Notes: generated from the sequence alone by a model not told the origin. A stretch of DNA of 64,000 bases from Prorocentrum cordatum (GCA_963575745.1 CAUYUJ010017657.1:164001-228000); one strand, 5' to 3'. Positions 20,236-32,475 are shown, counted from the stretch's first letter. Numbers and translations: made by a program.

Positions 20236-22767
20236 GGAAAAAATGAATGTTCAATTCTTTAAGAAATGCCTCCAGAAGCTCTCCCATTCGACTCTGAGCA
20301 CTCTCACGCGTGGAAGGAGCTCTACGAGGTTCCCGGCGGTGACCAGGTTGACGGTTCACCGCCGGTGCCAGTACCTCGTAGAGCTCTTCGGCATCGATGA
20401 GCTAGAGGAATTCCGGCGCGGGGTGGAGCTAGTAACTCGTAGAGCTTCCCTTAGCAAGTTATTGCTGGAAGCTTAAGAGTACCTCGTAGAGCTCTTCAGC
20501 TTCAGAGCTAAGAGGAATTCGGGCGCAGGGTGGAGCTAGAGCTAAGAGGAATTCGGGCGCAGGGTGGAGCTAGTTGGCCGGCCCGACCAAAAGAGAGGAT
20601 GTGGTAACCTGGGGTCGGTTTTTTTTGAGGGAACCGTCACTTTATGCAAATGTTTGATCGATGAGCTATTCACCCGCCGGCGCCAGTAATTCTGACTTGG
20701 GCGCTGGAGAGCTAGCTCGGCATGAGAAAAAATCTCGACGGACTTTTGGGTGACTTTTGGTGACGGTTGAAAATTCTTGTATCTCGAAACTTCCTCAATT
20801 CGTTTGGGCTCTAGTATTTTTTCCCGTGATATTCGATCATATTCCCGCTCGCCATCTTGATCTTAGCTCGATCGGGTACCTTTAACTCCCAAAAAGCACA
20901 CCGGCGGGATCGGCCGTTTCGAGTCATCTTGATACGCGCTCACTGTATATTGGACTTATCTCGGGATGCAGGACAGCTACAGAGCTGGTAAGCACACCTT
21001 ATCGATTCAGAATGATCAGGCGCGTTCGTCTGTTGCATCCAGAGGTCTGAACTCGGTCTGCTAGCCGAGCTAGGTCTGGAAACCTATTCGTATTATACCT
21101 CGTAGAGCTCTTCGGTATCGATGAGCTACAGGAATTCCGGCGCAGGGTGGGGCTAGTTGACCGACCCGACCAAAAGAGACAATAGTAATTCACCCCGGGC
21201 GCTGATAGCAGACTGAGTTCAGGTGTCTAGATACTGTGAAATGACGCGCCTGATTATTATATTATGACTGCTGTGCCGCTCTAAAGCTCATACCTCGTAG
21301 GGCTCTTCGGCATCGATGAGCTAGACGAATTCCGGCGCGGGGTGGAGCTAGTTGGCCCACCCGGCCCGGGCGAACAAAGTGGTAACTGTTGGTCGGTTTT
21401 GCTAAGATTTGAAATATATTGGACCATTCATTTTGAGAAAGCAGATGTTTACTCCGAGCATTAGTATCTAAACTGTGTTCTGAGAACAGCTCAGCTCTCT
21501 TGAGAGAATTACACTATCGAAACATTTGGAGCAACCGACATCACGTTGACACCGAAAAAAGCAAATTTGACGTTTTTCTAGAAATCGTCCAAGAAGCTGT
21601 CTGCTTCGAATCTGAGCAGTCTTACGCGTGCAAGCAGCTCTACGAGGTTTCCGGCGGTGATTGACGGTGCACCGCCGGCGCCAGTCTGCGCCCCGACTTT
21701 AGTTAAGAAAAGCAATTTCATCACCAGAGAACTATCAGAGCATAAATAGTGGTTCGGCTTCTGCGCCCATAACAGACCCAAGCCAAGCGTCTAGATACTT
21801 CATCAGACTTGCGCGCCTGATGACTCCCTTCCGATTGTTGTGCCACAGAGCTCTCGAGCTCATCTGAAGCTCGAGTGAAGTGGAGAAACTCACCATTATC
21901 TCGAAAAAAATCTGTAGAATACGAATACTTTCGCGAACCTAGCACAAGTAACAGACCAAGTTCAGAACTCTAGACGCTTCAGACGAACGCACCTGATGAT
22001 TCTGGATCGACTACGTGTGCATATCAGCCCTGTAGCTCTCCTACATACAGCTCGAGTTGAATACAGAAAAAAACAGCACCTATCAAGATGACTCGAAGAA
22101 TACGATAGCTTCGCGAACCTAGCTCGAGTAGTAGACCGAGTTCAGAGCTCTGGATGCTTCAGACGAACGCGCCAGATGATTCTGAATCGATTATGTGTGC
22201 GTATCAGCTCTGTAGCTCTTCTAGAGCTCGAGCTAAGTACAGAAACCTAAGAGCACCTGCCAAGATGACTCGAAGAATACGAACGGTTGTGCGGACCTAG
22301 CTCGAGTAGCAGACCGAGTTCAGACCTCTAGATGCTGCAGACGAACGCACCTGATGATTCTGGATCGATTACGTGTGCGTATCAGCTCTGTAGCTCTCCT
22401 ACAGCTCGAGTTAAGTACAGAAAACTGACAGCACCTGTCAAGATGACTGGAAGAATACGAATCTTTGTGCGCACCTAGCTCGAGTAGCAGACCGAGTTCA
22501 GACCTCTCGTACCAGCTCTGTAGCTATCCTAGAGCTCGAGTTAAGTACAGAAAACCGACAGCACCTGCCGAGATGACTCGAAACAGCCAATCCCGCCTGG
22601 ATGCTTCTTCACAGTAATAGGTACCCGATCGAACTCAGATTAAGACGGCGAGCGGGCATAAGATCAAATATCACGGGAAAAAACTCGATCCCAAACGAAT
22701 TGATGAATTTTGAGAACAAAATTTTCAACCGAGCAAAAGTCACCAAAAGGTCTGTCGAGACTGGGCG
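20236..22767. repeat. Mixed hairpins, linker blocks and satellite
   Basis: Minus-strand hairpins at 20334-20364 and 21652-21677 (the latter with a shortened loop). Short linker blocks with CATCGATGAGCTAGAGGAATTCC occur near 20390, 20500, 21110 and 21310. An inverted module B lies at 20690-20940, inverted monomers to 21100, then plus-strand main-type monomers at 21880-22570 and module B to 22760. No coding is seen. Confidence 0.75.
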
Positions 22768-24330
22768 CCAGCGGTAAACCGTCAATCTTGGTTACCGCCG
22801 GGGGACTCGTAGAGCTTACTTGCCATATACCATCTCTAAAGAATAAGAAGAGTACGAATAGTTGTTCAGCCCGAGCGCTAAAAGCAGACTGATTGCAGCC
22901 GTCTAGATACATTCAACTAGCGCCTCTGATGATTTCCTTGGATTGCTGTGCAGAACAGCCCTGTAGCTCATCTGCAGCGCGAGTTAGACCAAGAAAACCA
23001 ATACCGTCTCCAAGAAATTAGCAAAGTACGAATAGTTGTTCAGCCCGAGCGCTCATAGAAGACGGATTTCGGGGGTCTAGACACTATCAAATAGCGCGCC
23101 TCATGTTTGTATTCGGATTGCTCTGCCTAAGAGCTCGGGAGCTTATCTGCAGCTCGAGCTTAGTCAGAAAAACCTTTCCATCACCAGGAAAAAAATAATA
23201 TGACCAGTTGTTCGGCTTCTGTGCTGAGAACAGACCGAATACTTCAGACTAGCCTGTCTGATAAATCCCTCCCGATTTCTGTGCCAAAGAGCTCTGGAGC
23301 TTAGATGCAGCTCGACTTTAGTCAAGGAACTCACCATCATCTCGAACAAATCTGTAGAATACGAATAGTTTCGCGATCCCAGCTCGAGTAGCAGACCGAG
23401 TTCGAACCTCCAGATGCTTCAGACGAACGCGCCTGATGGTTCTGAATCGAGTACGTGTGCGAATCAGCTCTGCAGCTCTCCTACAGGTCGAGTTAAGTAC
23501 AGAAAAACCGACAACAGCTGTCAAGAAAATTCCTACAACACGAATAGCTCTGCGGACCTAGCTCGAGTAGTGGACCGATTTCAGACCTCTGGATGCTTCA
23601 GACGAACGCGCATGATGATTCTGAATCGATTACGTGGGCGTACACGCTATGTAGCTCTCCAACAGCTCGAGATTATGACAGAAAACCAAGAGCACCTGTC
23701 AACAAATTTCGTGAATACGAATAATTTCGCGCACCTAGCTCGGTTAGTGGACCGAGTTCAGACCTCTAGATGCCTGAGACGAAAACGCGTGATGATTCTG
23801 AATCGATTGCGTGGGCGCATCAGCCCTGCAGCTCTCCTACAGCTCGAGTTAAGTACCGAAATTCAACAGCATCTGTCAAGAACATCTGTATAATACGAAC
23901 AGCTTCGCGGACCTAGCTCGAGTAGCAAATTGAATTCAGACCTCTAGATGCTCCAGATGAACGCGCCTGATGATTCTGAATCGGTTTCTGTACGCACCAG
24001 CTCTGCAGCTCCCCTTCAGCTCGAGTTAAGTACAGAAAACCGACAGCACAGATCAAGATGACTCGAAACAGCCGATCCCGCCCGGACGCATTTGGGCAGT
24101 AATAGGTACCCGATCGAGCTGAGATTAAGACGGCGAGCGGGAATAAGATCGAATATCACGGGAAAAAATACTAGAGCTCTGACGAATTGCTGAATTTCGA
24201 GAACATAGTTTAACCGAGCAAAAGTCAGCAAAAGGTCCGTCGAGATTTTTCTTGCCGACTAGCTCTCCAGCGCGCCCGAATTATCCTTAAGCTTCCAGCA
24301 ACTAGCTAAGGGAAGCTCTACGATTTACTT
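22768..24330 (+). repeat. Hairpin, type-2 and main monomers, module B
   Basis: Hairpin at 22770-22800, type-2 monomers to about 23340, main-type monomers to 24055, then module B. No coding is seen. Confidence 0.85.
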
Positions 24331-25620
24331 TTCTCGCCAACTAGCCCGCCAGCGCCCCGGAATTACGCTTCTAGCTTCGCCGGTAACGCTCTAACGGAAG
24401 CACGAGTTACGCTGGAAAGCTCCCCTCTAGAGCTCTGGGGGGCTTTGCTGAAGCGCTTCTGAAGCGCTGCCAGGCACGCTTCCACGCGTGCCTGCACGCA
24501 TGCAGGCACGCCTAGACGCATGCCAGAAGCGCCCCCGGACGGGCTGCCGGGACCGGCGAATTGCTGCGAGGATCGTGGAGCGGCAGAAATGAGCTGCTGG
24601 CGGGCACCACCGTCCGGCTTCTAATCTAAAACCCTACAGCTCTCAGAGAGCTCTCCGGGAATGTGAGGGTCTCTTTGCTCTCCGTGCCTTGGACGCTACT
24701 AAAGAGCTCGTAGAGTTGTCCTTGGCTAGTGGCTCGAAGGGCTTCCCTTAGCTAGTTGCTGGAATATTAACAGTAACTTGTAGAGCTTCCTTTAGCTAGT
24801 TGCTAGAAGCTCAAGAAAACTTTTCCCGGATAGCTCCTTGGAGAGCTGAGGGCTTCAGAGAAGAAGCCGAAGGTGGGCGGTGAGGAGGGCACCCCACCTC
24901 CGCCGCTCCACGATCCCCGCAGCAGCTCGCCTGTCCGGGTAGTCCGTCCGGGAGCGCTTCCGGCACGCGTCCACCCGCGCCTGCACGCGTGCAGGCACGC
25001 GTGGAAGCGTCGCTGGCAGCGCTTCAGAAGCGCTTCAGAAGAGCCCCCCAGAGCTCTTCAGGAAAGCATTCCGGAGTGTTCAGAGCTTCGCAGGGGAGCT
25101 TTCCAGCGTCTCCAGAGCTCCGTCACGCGAGTGTTCTGGCGTCTCCACGCACGCTAAACCGCTAGCGTGTGCTGCGTTTGTGTGAGCGCCTCTTTGCTAT
25201 CCTGGTTTTTCCCGGATAGCTCTCTGAGAGCTATAGGGTTTTAGATTGGAAGCCGGACGGTGGTGGTTCCTGCCAGCAGCCCATCTTCGCCGCTCCAGAA
25301 TCCCCGCTGAAAGTTGTCTGAGGTCGCAGCGGGTCCGGGGGCGCTTCGGGCACGCGTCCACGCGCGCCACCAAGCGTGCAGGCACGCGTGGAAGCAGGGG
25401 CAGCGCCCCAAAAGCGCCTCAGACGGGCCCCCCAGAGCTCCCCAGGAAAGCTCTCCGGAGTTTTCGCCTCTTTTCCCGGAGAGCTCTCTGAGAGCTGTAG
25501 GGCTTTAGATTAGAAGCCGGACGGTGGTGGTGCCTGCCAGCAGCCCATCTTCGCCGCTCCACGATCCCCGCAGGGGCCCGTTTGTCCCGGCAGCGAGTCC
25601 GGGGGCGCTTCCGGCCCGCG

Positions 25621-25656
25621 TCCACGCGTGCCTGCACGCGTGCAGGCACGCGTGGA
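25621..25656. repeat. Perfect 36-bp palindrome
   Basis: The palindrome reads the same on both strands from TCCACGCGTG to CACGCGTGGA and is centred on TGCACGCGTGCA. Related but imperfect versions lie in the other units near 24480, 24970, 25345 and 25935. Confidence 0.93.
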
Positions 25657-26096
25657 AGCGTGCCTGGCAGCGTCTGAGAAGCGCTTCAAGAGCGCTTCCC
25701 AGCGCTTGTCTGGAAAGCTTTCCAGAGTTGCATCTGTGCTCTCCGGGTTTTTCCCGGAGAGCTCTCTGAGAGCTATAGGGTTTTAGATTCCCGGAGAGCT
25801 CTCTGAGAGCTCTAGGGCTTTATATTAGAAGCCGGACGGTGGTGGTGCCTGCCAGCAGCCCATCCTCGCCGGTCCAGAATCCCCGCAGGGGCTTGTTTGT
25901 CCCGGCAGCGGGTCCGGGCGCGCTTCCGGCACGCGTCCACGCGCGCAGGCACGCGCGCAGGCACGCGTGGAGGCGCGCCTGGCAGCGCTCGAGAAGCGCT
26001 TCAAGAGAGCTTCCCAGCGCTCGTCAGGAAAGCTTTCCAGAGTTGCCTCTGTGCTCTCCAGGGTTTGGGCGCTACCAAGGTGCTCTCCGGGTTTTT

Positions 26097-26138
26097 TGGA
26101 CGCTACCAAGTGGACGCTACCAAGTGGACGCTACCAAG
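26097..26138 (+). repeat. Three-copy 14-bp direct repeat
   Basis: TGGACGCTACCAAG is repeated three times without change. A related GGGCGCTACCAAG lies just upstream at about 26068. Confidence 0.9.
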
Positions 26139-26165
26139 TCGGCGCGCTGGAGGGCTAGTGACTCG

Positions 26166-27988
26166 TAGAGCCTCCCTAAGAGCGTTAGCTGCGAAGCCAG
26201 AAGAGTAACTCGTAAAACTTCCCTTAGCTAGTTGCTGGAAGCACAAGAGTAATTCCGGCCCGCTGGAGGGCTAGTTGGCAAGCAAAATCTCGACGGACCT
26301 TTTGCTGACTTTTGCTCGGTTGAAGATTACGCACTCTGCCAATATGTCGGAAATCGCATTGGTTTTCTTGGTTTTACTCGTGCTACAGATGAGCTACAGC
26401 GCTGTTCAGCACAACATGGGAAGGGAATCATCAGGGCGCTAGGTAAATGTATCTAGACGCCTGAAATCAGTCTGCTATTAGCGCTCGGGCTGAAAAACTA
26501 CTTGTTCTCTGCTAATTCTTTGGAGATAGTACATGGCAAGAAAGCTCTACGAGTTTCCCGGCGGCAACCAAAGTTGACGGTTTACCGCGGGCGCCCAGTT
26601 CGTTAGAGCTCTAGTATTTGTCCCGTGATATTCGATATTATTCCCGTTCGCCGTTTTTAATTTCAGCTCGATCGGGTACCATGGGAAGAAAGCTCTACGA
26701 GTCTCCCGGCGGTAACGAAGGTTGACGGTGCACCGCCGGCGCCCAGTAATTCCGGCGCGCTGGGGGGCGAGTTGGCAAACAAATCTCGACGGAAGTTCTG
26801 TTATTTTTTGACCTGTTTAAATTCGATTTCTCGGAATTCAACAATCCGTTAGAACTCTGATATTTGTTCTCCGGATATTCGATCTTATTCCCGCTCGCCG
26901 TCTCAATCTCCAGTCGATCGAGTACCTATTACTGCCAGAAAGCATTGGGGCGGGATCAGCTGTTTTCTGTCATCGCGACAGGTGCTGTCGGTTTTCTGCA
27001 CTTGACTCGAGGTCTGAACTCGGTCTGCCACTCGAGCTAGGTCCACGAAATATTCGTATTAGTTTATTTGTTTGAGATGATGATGAGTTTCTTCACTGCA
27101 CTCGAGCTGCAGATGAGCTACAGAGCTCTCTGGCACATCAAGCGGAAGAAAATCATCACGCGCGAACTCTGCTATTTTTGTATTAAAAAATGAAATTGGT
27201 TTTCTTGACTTAACTCGAGCTGCAGATGAGCTACAGAGCTCTTCGGCGCAGCAACCGGAAGGAAATCATCAGGCGCGGTTCAAAGTATCTAGACGCCTGA
27301 AATCAGTCTGCTATCAGCGCTCGGGCTGAAAAAACTGCTCGTGCTCTGCTGATGTCTTGGAGATGGTATTGGTTCGCTTGACTTAACTCGCGCTGCAGAT
27401 GAGCTACAGAGCTGTTCACTACAGCAATCGGAGGGAAATCATCAGGGGCGCTAGTTAAAAGTATCTAGACCTGATCTCGGTCTGCTATCAGCGCTGGGGC
27501 CGACCAATAATTCGTGCTCTGCTAATTCTTTGGAAATGGCATTGGTTTTCATGATTTTACTCGAGCTGCAAATGAGCTACAGAGCTGTTCGGCACAGCAA
27601 TCGAACGGACATAATCAGACGCGCTAGTTAAAAGTATCCAGACGCCTGAACTCGGTCTGCTATCAGCGCTGGGACCGAACAAGTATTCGTACTCTGCTAT
27701 TTTTTTAGAGATGGCGATGGTTTTCTTTACGCTCTTCGGCACAGCCATCGGAAGGAAATCAAAAGGCGCGCTAGTTTACAGTGTCCAGACGCCTGAAGTG
27801 GGTCTGGTATGTCTATTATTTTGTCCAGAAATGCTTTTCCCTCACTCCTTCTTCATCTCCACGTCCTCCTGCATGAGACCGCGCCCTCGCGCGCGCAATG
27901 CGAGATTGCCGCGCCCGCATTGCACGGGGAAGCTCTACGAGTTCCCGGCGGCAACAACAACAAAAAAAAAAAAAAAAAAAAAAAAAAA

Positions 27989-28078
<90 letters not shown>

Positions 28079-29340
28079 GAATTACAGTTGAATCTCGAAA
28101 TTTGAACATTCGTTCGAGCTCTATCATTTTTCTCCTCATATTCGATATTATTACCCGCTCGCCGTCCCAATCTCACCTCGATTGGGCACATATTACTGCC
28201 AAAAAGCACTCAGGCGGGATCGGCTGTTTCGAGTCATCTTGACAGGTGCTGTCGGTTTTCCTAACTGAACTCGAGTTCTAGGATAGCTACAGAGCTGGTA
28301 GGCACACGAAATCGATCTAGAATCGTCAGGCGCGTTCGACTGAAGTATCCAGACGTCTGAACTCGGTCTGCTACTCGAGCTAGGTCCGCAAAACTATTCA
28401 TACTCTACTGTTTCTTGTTGTTTGTTTTTTTGCAAATGATGATAAGTTTCTTGACTTAACTCGAGCTGTAGATGAGCTACAGATGGTTTTCTTGACTCAA
28501 GTCGAGCTGCAGATGGGCCACAGAGCTGTTTGGCACAAGAATTGGAAGCGAATCATCAGGCGCGCTAGTTGAAAGTATCTACACGCCTGGAATGAGTCTG
28601 CTATCAGCACTGGGGATGAAAAACTACTCGTGCTCTGCAAATTGTTTGGAAATGGTCATGGTTTTCTTGACTCAACTCGCGCTGCAGATGAGCTACAGAG
28701 CTGTTCGGCACATCAATCGGAAGGACATCATCAGGCGCGCTAGCTCAAAGTATCTAGACGCTTGAACTCGGCATGCTATCAGCGCTGGGGCCGAAACACT
28801 ATTCGTGCTCTGATTTTTTTTTTGGAGATGGTGATGGGTTTTGACATGAGTCCAGCTGCAGATGAGCTACAGAGCTGTTCGGCACAGCAATCCGAAGGAA
28901 ATCATCAGGCGCGCTAGTTCTGGAGCCGAAAACTATTCGTACTCTGATTTTTTCTTTAGAGATGGCATTGATTTCCTTGACTTAACTCGAGCTGCGGATG
29001 AGCTACAGACCTGTTCAGCAGAGCAATCGGAAGGAAATACTCAGGCGCGCTAGTTTAAGCATCTAGACGCCTGACCTCGGTCTGCTATCAGCGCTGCGGC
29101 CAAACACCTATTCATGCTCTGCTGATTCTGTTCGGCGCAGCAATCGGAAGGAAATCAACAGGCGCGCTAGCTCAAAGTGTCCACGCGCCTCAACGGGGTC
29201 TGGTATGTCTACTTTTTGTTCCAGAGATGCTTTTCCCTCACTCCTTCCTCTCCTCCACGCCCTCTTCCGTGAGACCGCGCCCTCGCGCGCGCAATGCGAG
29301 ATTGCCGCGCCCGCATTGCGCGAGGAAGCTTTACGAGTTC
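26166..29340 (-). repeat. Inverted modules and inverted type-2 array
   Basis: Inverted module B pieces, minus-strand hairpins at 26559-26588 and 26707-26738, and about ten type-2 monomers in reverse orientation (repeated GAGCTACAGAGCTGTTCGGCACAGC and TCATCAGGCGCGCTAG). A poly(A) tract lies at 27962-28077. No coding is seen. Confidence 0.8.
27962..28077 (+). repeat. 116-nt poly(A) tract with a single C, in a broken hairpin
   Basis: An A run interrupted only by a C at 27989. It follows the left half of a minus-strand hairpin (CGGCGGCAAC, from about 27946) by CAACAAC; the right half is absent and module B sequence follows at once. It may be the tail of a very short retro-insertion, because the side and orientation fit target-primed insertion into the loop. 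Simple expansion is also possible. Confidence 0.75.
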
Positions 29341-30281
29341 CCGGCGGTAACCAAGGTTGACGGTTCACCGCCGGCTCCCAGTTGGCCAAACAGGCCCGGG
29401 CGGACAATGCGGTAACTTTGGGTCGGTTTTGCTAAGATTTGAAAGATATTTGACCATTCATTTTGAGAAACCAGATTTTTCGCACCCGTGAAAAACTACG
29501 AAGGCCTCTGCGTCTTAATATGAGCTCCGCAGGCGCCCATTTACTATCAAAGCACTTGGAGCAACCAACTTCATGTCGACATGAAAAATGCAAAATTGAA
29601 GATTTCACGAAAATCTTCTGCGAAGTTCTCTGCTTCGATTCTGAGCATTCTTACGCTCGCAAGGAGCTCTACGAGGTTCCTGGCGGTGACCAGGTTGACG
29701 GTTCACCGCCGGCGCCAGTTGACCCACCCGGCCCGGGCGGACAATGTGGGAACTTTGGGTCGGTTGGGCCAACATTCTGAGAAATTTGAACATTCGTTTT
29801 GAGAACCAGTATTTCTCGCACCTGTAGTGGGTTGTGCCGCGTGTGGCTGTGAAATTCTCAGGTCCGTAGATGCAATATTACTATCAAAACACTTGGCGGA
29901 ACCGACTTTGGGTGAAAACTGAAAAACGTAATTTTTCGAGTTCTTCAACTCACGCGTAAAAGCTCCCCCCATGTGTTCCGAGCAGCGCCGTGCGAGGAAA
30001 GAGCTCTACGAGGCTTCCGGCGGCAAGGTGGTTGACGGTTCACCGCCGGCTCCCAGTTGACCGACCCAGCCCGGGCGGAGAATGTGTCAACCTGGGGTCG
30101 GGTTTCTAATATTGCGATTGATTTTGATATTCGTTTTGAGAACCGGTATTTTTCGCACCTGTAGTGGGTTATGCCGCGTCTTCTAATGAAATTCTCAGGT
30201 CCGTAGGTGCAGTACTACTATGAAAACACTTGTAGCAACCGCCTTTGGATGAAAACCGGAAAAAACGCGTTTTTCGAATTG
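29341..30281 (-). repeat. Three minus-strand hairpins with module D
   Basis: Hairpins at 29342-29373, 29681-29711 and 30018-30048 are spaced about 340 bp apart. They are separated by a module with TTTTGAGAACCAGTATTTCTCGCACC, CAGGTCCGTAGATGCAATA and GTGTTCCGAGCAGCGCCG. No coding is seen. Confidence 0.8.
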
Positions 30282-30367
30282 TTCCCAACCATCCTGTGGT
30301 GTTGGGTCCTCGTTTTGAAGAGACGGTGCCCCGCGTTCCTCCTCCCGCTGCCCCCTCCCCCCTCCTC

Positions 30368-30443
30368 CCATTATCATCACCATCCTCATCATGCTCATCA
30401 TCATGAGTATCGTCATCATCATCATCCACATCGTGGTTGTCGG

Positions 30444-30499
<56 letters not shown>

Positions 30500-30500
30500 G
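30368..30500 (+). repeat. (ATC)n microsatellite
   Basis: Imperfect ATC/CAT triplets at 30368-30450, becoming nearly perfect at 30445-30498. They run into the first 89-bp repeat. Confidence 0.93.
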
Positions 30501-30501
30501 G

Positions 30502-31178
30502 CACACCCCTCACACGTTTCGTGGCCCCATAGGGAGCTCCACCGAAGGCCCAAATGGCTGCGTCCGCATGCCGCCGCCACCCAATTTTGGCACACCCCTC
30601 ACACGTTTCGTGGCCCCATAGGGAGCTCCACCGAAGGCCCAAATGGCTGCGTCCGCATGCCGCCGCCACCCAATTTTGGCACACCCCTCACACGTTTCGT
30701 GGCCCCATAGGGAGCTCCACCGAAGGCCCAAATGGCTGCGTCCGCATGCCGCCGCCACCCAATTTTGGCACACCCCTCACACGTTTCGTGGCCCCATAGG
30801 GAGCTCCATCTAAGGCCCAAATGGCTGCGTCCGCATGCCGCCGCCACCCCGTATTTGGCACACCCCTTACACGTTTCGTGGCCCCATGGGGAGCTCCACC
30901 GAAGGCCCAAATGGCTGCGTCCGCATGCCGCCGCCACCCCATTTTGGCACACCCCTCACACGTTTCGTGGCCCCATAGGGAGCTCCATCTAAGGCCCAAA
31001 TGGCTGCGTTCGCATGCCGCCGCCACCCCATTTTGGCACACCCCTCACACGTTGCGCGGCCCCACAGGGAGCTCCACCGAAGGCCCAAATGGCTGCGTTC
31101 GCATGCCGCCGCCACCCCATTTCGGCACACCCCTCACACGTTTCGTGGCCCCATAGGGAGCTCCACCGAAGGCCCCGG
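30502..31178 (+). repeat. Eight-copy 89-bp tandem repeat
   Basis: CACACCCCTCACACGTTTCG recurs at 30502, 30591, 30680, 30769, 30859, 30948, 31037 and 31126, with one 90-bp spacing. Each unit also holds GGCCCAAATGGCTGCGT and CGCATGCCGCCGCCACC. The end of the last unit grades into the gene fragment, whose CGCATGCCGCCCGCCAC looks related to the unit. Because 89 is not a multiple of three, the long frames here are not coding. Confidence 0.95.
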
Positions 31179-31194
31179 CGGCAGACCTCGCATG

Positions 31195-31845
31195 CCGCCC
31201 GCCACTACGACAGCCTCACGGGGGGCCTCACGGGCCCGCTGGCGTTCATCGAGCCCCGCACGTCGGAGCCGTTCACCTTCCGCACCTCCAAGGCCACCCG
31301 GACGGGCTTCCCGTTTTCACACAGCAGGGGCATCACCACGGTGGCGTGCCAGGAGCGCACCATGCGGGAAGGCGGCGGGGCGGGGGAACGGCGCCACCGG
31401 GCAGTCTACGGCCGAACCCTTCGAACGCGAGCGGTCCGCAGCCGGACCTTCTCGGCCCCGTGGACTCTCGCCCTGGGCCGTCGGCTGTCTCGCGCGCCGC
31501 TCCCTCGACCGACGCCGCCCAGGCGTGGTCCTGGACTGCGGCCGCCACGAGGTCGGGAACGGCAAGAAGGAGGACGACGACTGGTGGCTGGAGCTCTACG
31601 CGCTGCTCTCGCGCGCCACGCGCCACGAGGATCTACTGCTCATGCGGGCGCCGCTCATCGAGTTCTTCCTGGCAGGGCCGCCGGAGGGCTTGCGGAAGCA
31701 GCTGGGGCACTTTGCTGCGCGCACGAAGCGGCGCAGGAGGGAGGCGACGGCCCTCGCCAGAGAGCTGGGCTTCAGCGAGTTCATCCGAGGCCTGACCTGG
31801 GGAGCGGCCCCGCACGAGCCAGCGGCGCGCGCTGGTTGTCGCTGA
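31195..31845 (+). pseudogene. C-terminal part of a helicase-like gene, two exons
   Basis: Exon 1 (about 31195-31371) reads HYDSLTGGLTGPLAFIEP, TRTGFPFSHSRGITTVACQ, ERTMREG. Exon 2 (31523-31845) reads GVVLDCGRHEVGNGKKED, WWLELYALLSRATRHEDLLL, EFFLAGPPEGLRKQLG, ARELGFSEFIRG, then a stop. The phrase LYALLSRATRHEDLLL resembles motif VI of Pif1/RecD-type SF1 helicases, and ITTVACQERT stands where motif V is expected; this assignment is from memory of the family and is moderate. ATP-binding motifs are absent, so it is a fragment with no visible start. It uses GC-rich codons unlike the satellite. Confidence 0.55.
31372..31522 (+). other. GC-AG intron of the helicase-like fragment
   Basis: Joining ...ATGCGGGAAG to GCGTGGTCCTGG restores one continuous frame (TMRE-G-VVLDCGRHE) across 151 bp. 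Without removal, the two homologous-looking halves are in different frames. The intron begins GC and ends AG, and both exon edges read AG/GC, an ambiguity often seen at dinoflagellate introns. Confidence 0.6.
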
Positions 31846-32475
31846 CGCTTGGATGACCCCAGCTCGTCGTCGGGATTTCTCGCCAGGGGATGACCGGCGC
31901 CTGTCGGGGGATCTCACCCAGATCGCGCCATTTTCGCACGCCTCGCCACGCAGTACGGGGGCGCTATCCGTTGACTCAGAGTCGCAGTGGACAACCCCCG
32001 CGCGTCGATGGGATTCCCTCGGGATGACCAGACCGCGTCGGCGAGGACTTCCCAGGCACTTTCGCGCGGCGCCGCCTGCGCGCTGCATTCTGCGCGGCTC
32101 GCTGTCGGTCTGGAGGCAAAAACGTCTCCCCTCGTCTCTCGCTCCTCCTGCTTCCCATCGCTTCTTGACCGCGCGCTTCCCCGTCTCGTTTCTGCCGCTG
32201 CTGACCTGCCTTCGACATCTACACGGTGTCTCCGTCACCTCTTCCTGCGTGCCCAGTAACAGGTCTCATGATGCGATGATGATACTGATGTGTTGGCTCG
32301 CCCCAGTGAGCTCTCCTCCTCCGCCCGCCACCTCCTGCCCGCGCTGCCCTGTGCCTCGTCCATGCAGTGGCGCGGTGCCTATGAGAAGAGGGGCCTAATT
32401 TGCGTGCCCCCTCCTTCGTCTCATATCCGCGCGGTACTCGCAGCTGCATATGGTTGGATCCTTCGCCAGGCTAAT

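Larger units (their letters stand above)
24331..26165. repeat. GC-rich ~300-bp repeats with palindromes
   Basis: A block with much higher GC than its surroundings. The unit runs CCCGGAGAGCTCTCTGAGAGC, TTTTAGATTAGAAGCCGGACGG, CCAGCAGCCCATCTTCGCCG, GGGGGCGCTTCCGGC, then a palindromic ACGCGT-rich core. Plus-orientation units start near 24830, 25205, 25468, 25752 and 25790; an inverted unit is at 24440-24690. Inverted fragments recur at 49010-49390. Frames of 60-110 codons occur on both strands through the low stop content and are not consistent between units. Confidence 0.8.
30282..32475. other. 2.2-kb non-satellite insertion carrying a gene fragment
   Basis: Breaks module D between TTTTTCGAATTGTT and CTCACGCGTAAGG; the intact module can be seen at 29920-29990. 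It holds a C-rich run, an ATC repeat, an 89-bp tandem repeat, a helicase-like gene fragment and about 600 bp of GC-rich sequence (31850-32470) in which I recognise nothing. No terminal repeats or target duplication are evident, so the transfer mechanism is unknown. Confidence 0.65.

Noticed and set aside
22280-22330. tRNA-like B box (GTTCGAA or GTTCAGA) in monomers
   Set aside because: The motif varies between monomers, no A box lies at the right distance and no cloverleaf can be drawn.
24873-26208. Frames of 60-109 codons in the GC-rich block
   Set aside because: They occur on both strands, do not stay in register between repeat units and show no known motif.
27711-28209. Lysine- or phenylalanine-rich frames
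   Set aside because: They are translations of the poly(A) tract at 27962-28077 on either strand.
30169-31130. Several frames across the 89-bp repeats and ATC triplets
   Set aside because: The unit length is not a multiple of three and the same peptide cycles through frames on both strands; this is repeat translation.
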